The notes: generated by a model from the letters alone, not told the origin. A DNA stretch of 64,000 nucleotides from Bacteroidales bacterium UBA3297 (GCA_002362105.1 DETD01000009.1:16359-80358); one strand, 5' to 3'. Positions 25,611 to 34,859 are shown, numbered from the stretch's first letter. Program-made: numbers and translations.

Positions 25611-26605
25611 TGGACGTTATGAGCAATATAAATAGCAGATTTTTCAGTTTCAAGTGTTTTTTGCTGGCGCTACTGGCCGGGTGTTCCGCACTTACGGCTA
25701 CTGCTCAGGAAGACGTTATGTTTACCAACAAGCAGCTGCGCCAGAATTATATGAATCCGGCCTACATCCCCGAAATTATGTACGCTACCGTCAATTTGGG
25801 CGGTAGGTTCCAGTGGCGTGGGGTCGAGGGGGCGCCTACTTCCTACTTTGTGGGGGCTAAGTATTTCTTTATGGGTGCTCACTCACAGATTTCGTTGTCG
25901 ATGCTCTCCGATGAGATTGGCTACCAGTATACCCGTAATCCGAAACTTGGTTTCGCCTTCCTTATCCCTATTGCCGACGACAGCTACGTTAACCTGGGTG
26001 TGGGGGCTGGACTGATGAACCGCGATTACGATGCCAGCAAGATTTTGCCGAACAACACCAAGAATTTGGCCGACGAGTCTAAATTCCAGCAGGGCACGGT
26101 GCCCGACGCCGAGGTGGGTGTGGAAGTCTTGTTGCAGAATTTCGAGTTGGGGCTTTCGGCCAACCATCTGCTAAAGGGTACATACGATATGCCGTTGTAC
26201 AACCTTTATTCGGGCTATGTCAACTATTATTTCCAGACGAAGGAATGGTGGCGTTTGGCGCCGGCTTATTCGGTCTATAATTACCGCGACCGGTGGAAGC
26301 ACCAGGTGGCCCTCTACTATTACTACCTTTTCGACTATGAGTGGAACCCGTCAGATTTGTTCTATGTGGGCGGTGCGTTCAGGTACAAGTACGAAGGCTC
26401 GATAATGGCGGGACTCAGTCTCTTCGACTGGCTCTCGGTCTATTATAGTTACGACTTCTTCTTCGGTGCCCTCCGGCACGATAGTTACGGCACGCATGAA
26501 ATAGGGTTGGAGATTAAAATCCCGCAGAAGTTCCAGGGCTGTCTGGCCAACTATGGCAAGTCGAAAAAATACACTCGTTACACGAAGTATTATAGAACCC
26601 GATAA
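25610..26605 (+). CDS. PorP/SprF family T9SS outer-membrane protein
   Basis: 331 residues. The signal peptide ends TATAQ (about residue 32). The mature start DVMFTNKQLRQNYMNPAYIPE is the hallmark of PorP/SprF proteins, followed by alternating strands (NLGGRFQW, YFVGAKYFF, SYVNLGVGAGLMNRDYDAS, FELGLSANHLL) typical of this 14-strand barrel family. SprF-type proteins anchor or help display a specific large T9SS substrate at the cell surface, and they are often encoded next to it. Here the start ATG overlaps the TAA of the giant gene by one base, which makes the pair a clear substrate/partner set. An internal ATG at 25619 is an alternative start. Confidence 0.92.
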   Translation: MDVMSNINSRFFSFKCFLLALLAGCSALTATAQEDVMFTNKQLRQNYMNPAYIPEIMYATVNLGGRFQWRGVEGAPTSYFVGAKYFFMGAHSQISLSMLSDEIGYQYTRNPKLGFAFLIPIADDSYVNLGVGAGLMNRDYDASKILPNNTKNLADESKFQQGTVPDAEVGVEVLLQNFELGLSANHLLKGTYDMPLYNLYSGYVNYYFQTKEWWRLAPAYSVYNYRDRWKHQVALYYYYLFDYEWNPSDLFYVGGAFRYKYEGSIMAGLSLFDWLSVYYSYDFFFGALRHDSYGTHEIGLEIKIPQKFQGCLANYGKSKKYTRYTKYYRTR

Positions 26606-26608
26606 TAC

Positions 26609-26643
26609 AAAAATGGTCGCCTTACAGGGTGGCCATTTTTTGT
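26609..26643 (+). terminator. Terminator of the giant gene/porP operon
   Basis: The stem AAAATGGTCGCC (26610-26621) / GGTGGCCATTTT (26628-26639) has two G-T pairs and is followed by T residues. It starts 4 bases after the porP/sprF stop. Confidence 0.85.
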
Positions 26644-27147
26644 TTTGAGCCCCTTCTGGATGCCTATTTTAGTGTTTGTATAATTTTGCGTTAAATATGC
26701 ATGATTGTTAAAATTTATGCGAAAAATTGCTTGAATTTTACAAAAAAATCGTCTTTTGTACCTTTTTTGCGTGTTTTGTACCTATTTGCTGATGTTTTTG
26801 GGGATGATAATTTACTTTTTTGTCTGCCTCTTTCGTGGTTTTGGTTGATATTTGCATTGGGGTGTTAGGCCACTTTCCTGCACCTTGTTTTGTTATGTCA
26901 ACTTAACCTTACTTATCATATATTATTCGAATTACAAAAGGGGAATGACGTTGTCGCCGTTCCCCTTTCTCTTTATTGTCTTGGCCTGCTTCTTCCCTGT
27001 CTCTTCTATTAGGTGAAAAAAGGAGGCGAATAGGCCTTGTAGGGCCCATTCTCCAGAAGTCTGTTTTGTGTCGTTAGTTTGGGTTGTGTGTAGGGCGCAA
27101 AATACCCCTTCCTAGCCCGTGGTGGGTGTGTCTGCTTGTCGTTTGTG
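26644..27147. other. Intergenic region with one extra hairpin
   Basis: About 500 bp, AT-rich, between convergent units. A second hairpin at 26937-26968 (AAAGGGGAA / TTCCCCTTT) may terminate the AraC-type gene from the right. I see no reading frame worth calling. Confidence 0.5.
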
Positions 27148-28221
27148 TCAGAGTAGTTTTTTACGCCATTCGGCGGCAGTCTCCTGCTCGTGGTTGCAAA
27201 ACACCTGGTCGAAGTATTTGCGGGTCGAGAATCCGCAACCAATAGCAATGTCTTCTATGCTTTTCATCGGGTCTTCCTTCATCCTCGTTTTTGCTTCCTG
27301 TATGCGCAGGTCGTTTATCCATTCTCTGAACGATTTGCCAATGCAGGTGTTGATGTGTTTCGAGAGAGTAGTGCGGTTGGTGCCAATCTCGTTGGCCAGT
27401 TTCACAATGGTAATGTCGCTGTCGCAGTATTTCTTCTCTTTTATCCAGTTTTCGATGTTGGGTTGCAACGTGCGTTCGGTCAGGTTGACAAAGGCCAGTG
27501 GGGCAGTGATGGTGTTGCTCTTCTCTTCGGCTTCTTCCACCAGTTTCACATAGAGCCCGAAGTAGGCGAAGTTGAAAACGTAGTATGCCAGGGCGGTCCA
27601 GAAAAGGAAACTGAACAGCAGGAGGGCTTTTGTCGAGAATATAGCGAAGGGAACGCACACAAGGCAGATGAACAATAGTATTGAGGCGTTTCGCATCCAT
27701 TCAATGTTCTTTTCTACTGGCGAGCCGTAGAAGTCGTCTATGTTGCGGACCATTCTTTTATAGCCTAAAAAGATGAGGTAGCTGAAGTAGAACTGGCTGA
27801 ACAAGTATAGCACACCGCAGATTTGGTTCGCTATGTTTATGTGTTGGCCGTTGTCTGTAAATAGTCCTACTAACAATATTGTGTATACGGTCAGAGTGCC
27901 TACAATGCTGGTCCATATTTGCGATTTTTTCAGTTTGTTCTTTTGCTGTAGGTTCAGTGCGCTGAGTAGGAACAGAATGTTTCCCGGCACGTAGAAGAAC
28001 AGGTTGCAGGTTGTTCCCAGTTCCTCGCTATTGGCCCTGATGTTGAAGAACATTTGCAGTATATATTGTATAGAAATGAGGAGTAGGGCATACATCTGCA
28101 TCTTCCTACTTCTGTTGTAGGTCTGGAATCCGGGACCGGTATATGGGCAGATAAATAGCAGCAAGCACAGTATCATATCGACCATATACGACATCAGTTG
28201 TATCGCAAGAAGTAGTTTCAT
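27148..28221 (-). CDS. Membrane-bound AraC-family regulator
   Basis: 357 residues. Residues 1-230 contain six or seven hydrophobic segments (LMSYMVDMILCLLLFI, MYALLLISIQYILQMFF, and others), with short loops and no sensor domain I can name. Residues about 255-357 form a double helix-turn-helix AraC domain: ITIVKLANEIGTNRTTLSKHIN, then SIEDIAIGCGFSTRKYFDQVF, the second-helix signature with family-typical GFS and F. So it is a one-component regulator with a membrane sensor and a cytoplasmic DNA-binding domain. Its targets are unknown. A TAATTTTG box lies at 28270-28277. The genes around it are unrelated, so it probably acts in trans. Confidence 0.88.
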   Translation of the reverse strand: MKLLLAIQLMSYMVDMILCLLLFICPYTGPGFQTYNRSRKMQMYALLLISIQYILQMFFNIRANSEELGTTCNLFFYVPGNILFLLSALNLQQKNKLKKSQIWTSIVGTLTVYTILLVGLFTDNGQHINIANQICGVLYLFSQFYFSYLIFLGYKRMVRNIDDFYGSPVEKNIEWMRNASILLFICLVCVPFAIFSTKALLLFSFLFWTALAYYVFNFAYFGLYVKLVEEAEEKSNTITAPLAFVNLTERTLQPNIENWIKEKKYCDSDITIVKLANEIGTNRTTLSKHINTCIGKSFREWINDLRIQEAKTRMKEDPMKSIEDIAIGCGFSTRKYFDQVFCNHEQETAAEWRKKLL

Positions 28222-28269
28222 GTGTTATAATTTATAGCGCTATTCGGCGTTGTCTTGTTCCTAACACTG

Positions 28270-28277
28270 CAAAATTA
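28270..28277 (-). promoter_or_regulatory. -7 promoter box of the AraC-type gene
   Basis: TAATTTTG on the minus strand, 48 bases before the start codon at 28221. Confidence 0.45.
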
Positions 28278-28403
28278 GTGATTTTTTGCCTCCCATTATG
28301 ATGACTTCACCTTATTTTACAGCATATTATTAATTGTCTGCGTTATTATTTGCGCGAAAAGATTCTAACGTATCCTACTCTTTCCACTAAATCGCTCTTT
28401 TCG

Positions 28404-28434
28404 TTGGGAAAACCTTCCTTTTTTCGTAAATTTG
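28404..28434 (+). promoter_or_regulatory. Promoter of ileS
   Basis: TTG (28404-28406) and TAAATTTG (28427-28434) are 20 bases apart, a textbook Bacteroidales promoter. It lies downstream of an in-frame ATG at 28350, so that longer frame cannot be fully translated from this mRNA; this supports the start at 28506. Confidence 0.7.
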
Positions 28435-28505
28435 CGTGCCTTTTTGGGCGCTTTGCGCTCTGCTTGGCTTGTGTTTTGAAAACAAACTATTTAGATATAA
28501 TAGCA

Positions 28506-31500
28506 ATGGGTAAAAAATTTGCCGAATACGCTAAATTCGACCTCTCTCAAGTTAATAAGGAGGTGCTGAAAGTGTGGGACGATGCCGACATCTTCCACAA
28601 AAGTATTGCCCAGCACGAGGGCGATCCGTCTTATGTCTTTTTTGAAGGCCCCCCTTCTGCCAATGGTAAACCGGGTATACACCACGTGCTTGCACGTACC
28701 ATTAAGGATATCTTCCTACGCTACAAAACCATGCAGGGCTACTATGTGCGCCGTAAGGCTGGTTGGGACACTCACGGACTTCCTGTCGAGCTGGGTGTTG
28801 AGAAGGAACTTGGTATTACTAAGGACGATATTGGCAAATCCATTTCTATTGAACAGTACAACGACAAGTGCCGTTCCAATGTCATGATGTTCACGAACGA
28901 GTGGACCGACCTTACCCGCAAAATCGGTTATTGGGTCGACTTGGAACATCCGTATATCACTTACGACAACCGCTTCATCGAATCGGAGTGGTACTTGTTG
29001 AAGGAACTCTACAAACAGGGCTTCCTCTACAAGGGCTACACCATTCAGCCTTATTCTCCTGCTGCCGGTACGGGTCTTAGCTCGCACGAGCTGAACCAGC
29101 CTGGCTGCTACCGCGATGTGAAGGATACTACTGTTACCGGCCAGTTCTTGGTGAAGGGTAATATCCCTGCTGCAGTGAAGGTTGCTGAAAACTGGGGTGA
29201 GGTATTCTTCTTGGCTTGGACGACCACTCCATGGACGCTCTCGTCGAACACGGCGCTCTGCGTTGGTCCGAAAATCGACTACGTTATGGTGCAGTCTTAC
29301 AACCCTTACACGGGCAAGCCTGGCACTTTCATTTTGGCTGAGGCCCGTTTGTCGGCCTATTTCAATCCTGCTGGTGCCGATGCGCCTCTCGATGCTTACA
29401 ACCAGGGCGACAAGGTGGTGCCTTACCGCATCATCGGCCAGTGCAAGGGTAGCGACTTGGTGGGTATGGAGTATGAACAGCTGATGCCTTGGTTCAAGGT
29501 GAATGGCGATGCTTTCAAGGTTATTCCTGGCGACTATGTGACTACGGAAGACGGTACCGGTATCGTCCACATCTCTCCTACCTATGGTGCCGACGATGCG
29601 CGCGTGGCTAAGGCGGCCGGCATTGCTCCGCTGCAGTTGGTTGACGCTAACGGAAACTTGCGCCCTACAGTTGACCTCGATGGTAAGTTCTACCTCTTGA
29701 AGGACCTCGATGTCGAATATGTGAAGAACAGCGTTAATGTTGACGCTTATAAGGAATATGAAGGCCGCTTCGTGAAGAATGCTTACGATGCGAACCTTAC
29801 CGATAAGGATGCCAGCCTCGATGTTGACCTCTGTGTGATGCTTAAACAGCAGAACCGCGCGTTCAAGGTCGAGAAGCATGTGCACAACTATCCGCACTGC
29901 TGGCGTACCGACAAGCCTATCCTTTATTATCCGCTCGATAGCTGGTTCATTCGCTCTACTGCCGCTCGCGACGAGATGGTGGCGCTGAACAAGACCATTC
30001 TTTGGAAGCCTGAGTCTACTGGTACCGGCCGTTTCGGCAAGTGGCTCGAAAACTTGAACGACTGGAACCTCTCTCGTTCTCGCTTCTGGGGTACTCCGCT
30101 TCCAATCTGGCGTACGGAAGACTGCCGCGAGGAAATCTGCATCGGTTCGGTTGAGGAACTGATGAACGAGATCGACAAGTCTATTAAGGCGGGTTTCATG
30201 ACCGAGAATCCTTTCAAGAACTTCAAGGTGGGCGACTATTCTGAAGAGAATTACTCGACTAAGAATCTCGATTTGCACCGCCCTTATGTCGACAATATCA
30301 TCTTGGTTTCTCCTTCGGGCAAGCCTATGAAGCGCGAAAGCGACCTGATCGACGTTTGGTTCGACTCGGGTTCTATGCCGTTCTCACAGTTGCACTATCC
30401 GTTCGAGAACAAAGAGTTGGTTGACAACAACCTTTTCTATCCGGCTAACTTCATTTCTGAAGGTGTCGACCAGACTCGTGGTTGGTTCTACACGCTCCAC
30501 GCAATCTCTACTATGATTAAGCACAGCGTGGCCTTCAAGGCGGTTATCTCTTGTGGTCTGGTGCTCGATAAAAACGGTAACAAGATGTCGAAGCGTCTTG
30601 GTAATGCTGTTGATCCGTTTGGACAGGTTGAGAAGTTCGGTGCCGACCCTGTTCGTTGGTATATGATTACCAACTCTAGCCCTTGGGACAACCTCAAGTA
30701 CGATGAGGATGGTGTCGATGAAATCAAACGTAAATTCTTTGGTACCCTATACAATACCTACTCGTTCTTCGCGCTCTATGCGAATGTTGACGGGTTCACT
30801 GGTAGCGAGGCGCAGGTTCCGGTTGAAAAACGTCCGGAAATCGACCGTTGGGTGCTCTCACTCCTCAACACACTGGTGAAGGAGGTTTGTGCCGCTCTCG
30901 ACGACTATGAGCCTACTAAGGCCGGCCGTGCTATTTCTAAGTTCGTTCAAGACGACCTCTCGAACTGGTACGTTCGTTTGAACCGTAAGCGCTTCTGGGG
31001 TGGAACTATGGATGAAGACAAACTGGCTGCCTACCAAACGTTGTACACCTGCTTGCTCACTGTTGCCAAGCTGATGTCGCCAATTGCTCCGTTCTATGCA
31101 GACCGTCTCTATCTCGACCTTACTGCTGCGGCTCCGGTTTGCGAATCGGTTCACCTCGACAAGTTCCCTGTTGCCGACGACTCGCTTATCGACAAGGCGC
31201 TCGAAGAGCGTCAGCGCATGGCTCAAGATATTTCTTCTATGGCGCTCTCTCTCCGTAAAAAGGAGAACATCAAGGTGCGCCAGCCGCTCAGCCAGATTAT
31301 GGTGCCGGTTTTGTCGGAGCACGAGCGTGAAAGCATCTTGGCGGTCGACGACCTCATCAAGAGCGAGATTAATGTGAAGAACATCAAGTTGGTCGACGAT
31401 TCTGCCGGTATGCTGGTTAAGCGCTTGAAACCAGACTTCAAGAAACTTGGCCCTAAGTGTGGTAAGAGCATGAAGTCGGTGGCTAACATCCTGACCAACA

Positions 31501-31937
31501 TTGACCAGCAAAGCATAGCCAAACTCGAAAAGGAGGGCCAGTTGGAACTCGATGTCGAGGGCTTGAAGGTTGTGGTTGAAAAGGCCGATGTTGAAATCAA
31601 GTCGGAAGATATTCCTGGCTGGTTGGTGGCTAATAACGGCGATTTGACTGTAGCACTCGACATTCAGCTGACTCCTGAGTTGGTTAAGGAGGGTGTTGCC
31701 CGTGAGTTTATCAACCGCATCCAGAACATCCGTAAGTCTTCTGGTTTCGACATTACCGATAAGATTAGTGTTAAGATTGAGCGCAACGAAAAGGTGAACG
31801 ATGCTGTTGCAGACTTTGCCGATTACATCGGTGCTCAAACTTTGGCGAAGTCTGTCGAGTTGGTCGACAAGGTGGCTAACCCTACTGAACTCGATTTCGA
31901 CGACTTTAAGGTGAATATCGAGGTTAGCAAACTCTAA
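28506..31937 (+). CDS. ileS: Isoleucyl-tRNA synthetase
   Basis: 1143 residues from the chosen start (MGKKFAEYAKF). It charges tRNA-Ile with isoleucine and proofreads valine. The class I HIGH signature appears as GIHH (57-60) after EGPPSANGKP, and the KMSKR signature (NGNKMSKRLGN) at about residue 690. The WDTHGLPVE and editing-domain GTGIVHISPTYG motifs, the TTPWTLSSN block and the anticodon-binding C-terminal half are all present. The length of over 1100 residues and absence of a C-terminal zinc finger fit the long, eukaryote-like IleS type, which is associated with mupirocin insensitivity in known members. The start is fixed by the promoter at 28404-28434. Confidence 0.97.
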   Translation: MGKKFAEYAKFDLSQVNKEVLKVWDDADIFHKSIAQHEGDPSYVFFEGPPSANGKPGIHHVLARTIKDIFLRYKTMQGYYVRRKAGWDTHGLPVELGVEKELGITKDDIGKSISIEQYNDKCRSNVMMFTNEWTDLTRKIGYWVDLEHPYITYDNRFIESEWYLLKELYKQGFLYKGYTIQPYSPAAGTGLSSHELNQPGCYRDVKDTTVTGQFLVKGNIPAAVKVAENWGEVFFLAWTTTPWTLSSNTALCVGPKIDYVMVQSYNPYTGKPGTFILAEARLSAYFNPAGADAPLDAYNQGDKVVPYRIIGQCKGSDLVGMEYEQLMPWFKVNGDAFKVIPGDYVTTEDGTGIVHISPTYGADDARVAKAAGIAPLQLVDANGNLRPTVDLDGKFYLLKDLDVEYVKNSVNVDAYKEYEGRFVKNAYDANLTDKDASLDVDLCVMLKQQNRAFKVEKHVHNYPHCWRTDKPILYYPLDSWFIRSTAARDEMVALNKTILWKPESTGTGRFGKWLENLNDWNLSRSRFWGTPLPIWRTEDCREEICIGSVEELMNEIDKSIKAGFMTENPFKNFKVGDYSEENYSTKNLDLHRPYVDNIILVSPSGKPMKRESDLIDVWFDSGSMPFSQLHYPFENKELVDNNLFYPANFISEGVDQTRGWFYTLHAISTMIKHSVAFKAVISCGLVLDKNGNKMSKRLGNAVDPFGQVEKFGADPVRWYMITNSSPWDNLKYDEDGVDEIKRKFFGTLYNTYSFFALYANVDGFTGSEAQVPVEKRPEIDRWVLSLLNTLVKEVCAALDDYEPTKAGRAISKFVQDDLSNWYVRLNRKRFWGGTMDEDKLAAYQTLYTCLLTVAKLMSPIAPFYADRLYLDLTAAAPVCESVHLDKFPVADDSLIDKALEERQRMAQDISSMALSLRKKENIKVRQPLSQIMVPVLSEHERESILAVDDLIKSEINVKNIKLVDDSAGMLVKRLKPDFKKLGPKCGKSMKSVANILTNIDQQSIAKLEKEGQLELDVEGLKVVVEKADVEIKSEDIPGWLVANNGDLTVALDIQLTPELVKEGVAREFINRIQNIRKSSGFDITDKISVKIERNEKVNDAVADFADYIGAQTLAKSVELVDKVANPTELDFDDFKVNIEVSKL

Positions 31938-31958
31938 TGTTGCGAACCATTTAATCAT

Positions 31959-31987
31959 AAGGCGTGCCTTCTGGTACGCCTTTTTTG
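31959..31987 (+). terminator. Terminator of ileS
   Basis: The stem AAGGCGTGCC (31959-31968) / GGTACGCCTT (31973-31982) with a TTCT loop is followed by six T residues. It lies 22 bases after the stop codon. Confidence 0.9.
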
Positions 31988-32058
31988 TTGCATGTTGGTA
32001 ATGTGTATATGCGTAGAAAACTTTATATTTGTTATAATGTAAACCTTAATTTTAATAT

Positions 32059-32748
32059 ATGTATAAAGGAAAAATTACATGTGAGGCTTTGAAGGCGGTA
32101 CGCAAAAAGATTGCCGATGCCAATGGAATCGATTACCAACCGAGTGTCTGTAAACATCAGGGCGATTGTAGCGGCACTTGCCAGAAATGTGAATCGGAAG
32201 CCCGTTATATCGAGAAGCGTCTCTCATTGATGCAAAGTGCGGGAAAGGCTGTTAAAATTATAGGTCTTGCAACGGGTGTTTCTGCCTTGTGTGCAGAGCT
32301 GCCTTCGTGCGATGATCCCTTTATTTCTGGCGACGAGCCTGAAAGGACTACTGAGTTCGTCTTTGTAAACGATACAGATCACGATATCGAGATAAACACA
32401 GATACAGACACTATTAAAATAAAGAAGGGATTGTATTACCATTGTCAGGATGACTATCTTAATCGAAACCTTCTGTTTATAAACGATATACAAGTTGTGT
32501 ACGACGATACGGTTGCTATTCGTTTCCATCGCAATAAGAGTGCTCAAGTAGAAGGAAAGGAATTTAACTTTCTAAGGAATACTAGTAATTGTGAAAATGA
32601 ATTATGCGTTAACTCGTATGTCTTCACCGATGCTGACTACCAATATGCTTTTAACCATAAGGACGATGTGGAGGAAACCGATGAAGAAACCGAGAAGCAA
32701 CATATCATCCGCCCAATCCCCAAAGACTCAACCACTGAGAACAAGTGA
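32059..32748 (+). CDS. Four-cysteine N-terminal module protein, unknown function
   Basis: 229 residues. Residues 1-60 form the same Cys module as the OmpA-like protein at 338-1147, with Cys at exactly the same positions (8, 31, 37, 41, 44) and the same frame CE-LKA-R--IA-AN-IDY-PSVC. A hydrophobic segment follows (62-80), then LPSCD, which could be a lipobox with Asp next to the Cys. Residues 95-215 form a domain (EFVFVNDTDHDIEI, NFLRNT, YVFTDADYQYA, HIIRPIPKDS) shared with the next gene. I do not recognise that domain. The Cys pattern suggests metal or Fe-S binding on the cytoplasmic side. A TATATTTG box is found about 30 bases upstream. Confidence 0.8.
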   Translation: MYKGKITCEALKAVRKKIADANGIDYQPSVCKHQGDCSGTCQKCESEARYIEKRLSLMQSAGKAVKIIGLATGVSALCAELPSCDDPFISGDEPERTTEFVFVNDTDHDIEINTDTDTIKIKKGLYYHCQDDYLNRNLLFINDIQVVYDDTVAIRFHRNKSAQVEGKEFNFLRNTSNCENELCVNSYVFTDADYQYAFNHKDDVEETDEETEKQHIIRPIPKDSTTENK

Positions 32749-32783
32749 GTAAGGGGGGATGCATAAAACTACTCTTGTTATGA

Positions 32784-33050
32784 GAAGAGCCGCCGGTATA
32801 TTATTATGCCGATGTCTATAATCTCAAGAAAGTTATAGAACTAATCAGTCAAGGTGCTAATCCTAAATGTAAATTAGACGGAGAAGTCGCAATTGAAGTA
32901 GTTAAAGCTAGATTATCATCAGATGAAATAGAAGGTATAACTATTTGGAATAAGCTAGGGGATACAGGTGCCCTTTTAAGGAATACGATTGAATGGTCGG
33001 TAATGAATCGTATTATTTGTGTATGTGAAAAAGCATTGGAACAAAATTAA
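32784..33050 (+). pseudogene. Remnant of an ankyrin-like gene
   Basis: An open frame of 88 codons begins right after a TGA (32781-32783) and has no start codon until near its end. It encodes ADVYNLKKVIELISQGANP, which reads like the helix pair and turn of an ankyrin repeat, then a non-repeat tail ending KALEQN. Codon use (AGA, CTA, ATA) and AT content differ from the flanking genes. It appears to be the 3' end of a lost gene lying between two paralogous genes. A frameshift joining it to the short frame from 32759 is an alternative. Confidence 0.5.
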
Positions 33051-33118
33051 TGCTTCATTTTAATTAATTCCCCCACATTTATACCCTGATTCAAATACGT
33101 TGATTCTTATTTATTCTG

Positions 33119-33126
33119 TATATTTG
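33119..33126 (+). promoter_or_regulatory. -7 promoter box
   Basis: TATATTTG fits TAnnTTTG and lies 34 bases before the ATG at 33161. A TTG 16 bases upstream could serve as a -33 box, though the spacing is short. Confidence 0.45.
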
Positions 33127-33160
33127 CCGGGTATTGTACAACATTACACATTATTAGCCG

Positions 33161-33733
33161 ATGTTTAAAGGATTTGCCATTATCGATATTTTAAGGAGTC
33201 TCTGCAGACAATCTGCTGGTGCAAATCGTGCTGTTGGGCAAGTTGGTAAGGCGTTCTGGGTGCTGGGCTTGTCTGCTGGCTTTACGGCTATGTGTGTCGG
33301 GTTGCCTTCCTGCGATTGGATGGTCGATGAAGAAGTGGAAGTTGATTCGGTGTTGACAGAACACGTGTTTGTGAACGATACCGACCATAGTATCCTTATT
33401 AAGTCGTCTTACGATTCCATTAGGGTCGATAAGCGGTCGTCGCGCCGTTTGATGGTTGGCGAACTTCGGGACGAAATTTTCAACCTTACTAGTGCCGAGG
33501 TCGTTTTCGATGACACCATTACGGTGGAATTCCTTAAACGCAAGAGTGTGTTGTTCGATAACAAGGAGGTTAATTTCTTGAGGTATACGTATGAGTGTAA
33601 TGGTGCAGTCGGCATTTACACATATACATTTACCGAGGCCGATTACCAGTATGCACTCCAGTTCTCGGACGAGGCGCAAGACATCATCCGCCCGTTACCG
33701 GTCGATTCGGTAACTGATCCCGATAAACAGTAA
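33161..33733 (+). CDS. Paralogue of the preceding Cys-module protein, module lost
   Basis: 190 residues. The C-terminal domain (HVFVNDTDHSILIK, VVFDDTITVEF, EVNFLRYT, YTFTEADYQYAL, DIIRPLPVDS) matches the protein at 32059 line for line. The membrane segment also ends in the same GLPSCD. The N-terminal 60-residue four-Cys module is replaced by a shorter unrelated stretch (FKGFAIIDILRSLCRQ). So the two arose by duplication, with the N-terminal module dropped or rewritten in this copy. The protein is probably anchored in the inner membrane or lipid-modified at the SC-D site. Function unknown. A TATATTTG box lies at 33119-33126. Confidence 0.75.
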   Translation: MFKGFAIIDILRSLCRQSAGANRAVGQVGKAFWVLGLSAGFTAMCVGLPSCDWMVDEEVEVDSVLTEHVFVNDTDHSILIKSSYDSIRVDKRSSRRLMVGELRDEIFNLTSAEVVFDDTITVEFLKRKSVLFDNKEVNFLRYTYECNGAVGIYTYTFTEADYQYALQFSDEAQDIIRPLPVDSVTDPDKQ

Positions 33734-33809
33734 CCGCTCGGTTGTGGCTGTTGCCACAACGTGTATATCTTGCCTAAACCTTTTTGGGGACTATCTCCCT
33801 GCCCGAAAT

Positions 33810-34859
33810 CTATTTGTTCCTATACCTTACTATTGTATTGCATCCCACAGCAAATTGTTCTACGACCACTCCGTGTGCGTTTGGCGCCTTAATGCCATTT
33901 TCTACCGACAGTGTTGTGTTGGTCTCCACACGCATCTCATCGTAAAGCCCTTTGTCGATAAACGATTGTAACAGGCTGCTGCCTCCCTCCACAATCAGGC
34001 TTTGCACCTTTTGGTTGTAGAGCTCCGTAAGCACAAATTGTAGGTCAATGCCTTCGGCGTTGAATGGGGCTTTCACGTAGTTCACGTTCTCCTTTGTGCC
34101 AGTTGGAAGTTCCTCGCAGAATATGAGGGTAGGCACACTGCCGTCGAGCAGGTGGTGGCAGTCTGGTATGCGCAGGTGCCGGTCTATGGCTATGCGTAGC
34201 GGCTGTTTGCCGAAGTAGTCGCGCACTGTCAGCGACGGATTGTCGCCTACTGCGGTGTTCGTTCCTACCAGAATGCCGCTCTCTTGGGCACGCAGCTGGT
34301 GTACCAGCGCACTGCTTTCAGGAGTGGAAATCTTGATGGATTTTCCTTCGGCCGTTCCCATATATCCGTTCGATGTTTGTGCCCATTTCAGGATGATGTA
34401 GGGGCGCTTTTGGGTGTGGAAGGTAAAGAAGCGTCGGTTCAGTTCCCAGCCCTCTTCTTCCAATACACCCGTCTCTACTGTTGCGCCTGCGTCGCGCAGC
34501 ATTTGCAGCCCTCTGCCAGCCACTTCTGGGAATGGGTCGCCACAGGCAACCACCACGTGTGGTATTTTTTTGTCGATGAGCAGTTGGGCGCACGGCGGCG
34601 TCTTTCCCCAGTGCGAGCAGGGCTCCAGACTTACATATATGGTGCTTTCTTCCAACAGCGGGCGGTCTTCTTCGCGTACACTGTTCACGGCGTTCACCTC
34701 TGCGTGTGGGCCGCCCCATTGGCGGTGGTAGCCCTCTCCGATGATTCGGCCATTGTGGACAATTACCGCTCCTACCATTGGGTTGGGTGCGGTATAGCCC
34801 AATCCCATTTTCGCCAGTTGGAAACAGCGGCGCATATATTTTTCGTCTTCTTTAGTCAT
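33810..34859 (-). CDS. ribD: Bifunctional riboflavin biosynthesis protein RibD
   Basis: 349 residues, normal length. It performs the second and third steps of riboflavin synthesis: deamination of the pyrimidine from GTP cyclohydrolase II, then NADPH-dependent reduction of the ribose. The deaminase half has TAPNPMVGAVIV, the zinc motif HAE (52-54) and PCSHWGKTPPC (80-90). The reductase half follows from about residue 145 (RPYIILKWAQTSNGYMG) and has the VEGGSSLLQSFI motif near the end. No other rib genes are adjacent. The MATE pump gene lies upstream on the same strand with a gap of 36 bases, so the two may be co-transcribed. Confidence 0.96.
   Translation of the reverse strand: MTKEDEKYMRRCFQLAKMGLGYTAPNPMVGAVIVHNGRIIGEGYHRQWGGPHAEVNAVNSVREEDRPLLEESTIYVSLEPCSHWGKTPPCAQLLIDKKIPHVVVACGDPFPEVAGRGLQMLRDAGATVETGVLEEEGWELNRRFFTFHTQKRPYIILKWAQTSNGYMGTAEGKSIKISTPESSALVHQLRAQESGILVGTNTAVGDNPSLTVRDYFGKQPLRIAIDRHLRIPDCHHLLDGSVPTLIFCEELPTGTKENVNYVKAPFNAEGIDLQFVLTELYNQKVQSLIVEGGSSLLQSFIDKGLYDEMRVETNTTLSVENGIKAPNAHGVVVEQFAVGCNTIVRYRNK

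Noticed and set aside
27009..27248. 79-codon minus-strand frame at the end of the AraC-type gene
   Set aside because: It overlaps the regulator's conserved helix-turn-helix coding region and has shadow-like composition.
28350..28505. N-terminal extension of ileS
   Set aside because: The ileS promoter lies inside it, and the 52 extra residues do not resemble the start of known IleS proteins.
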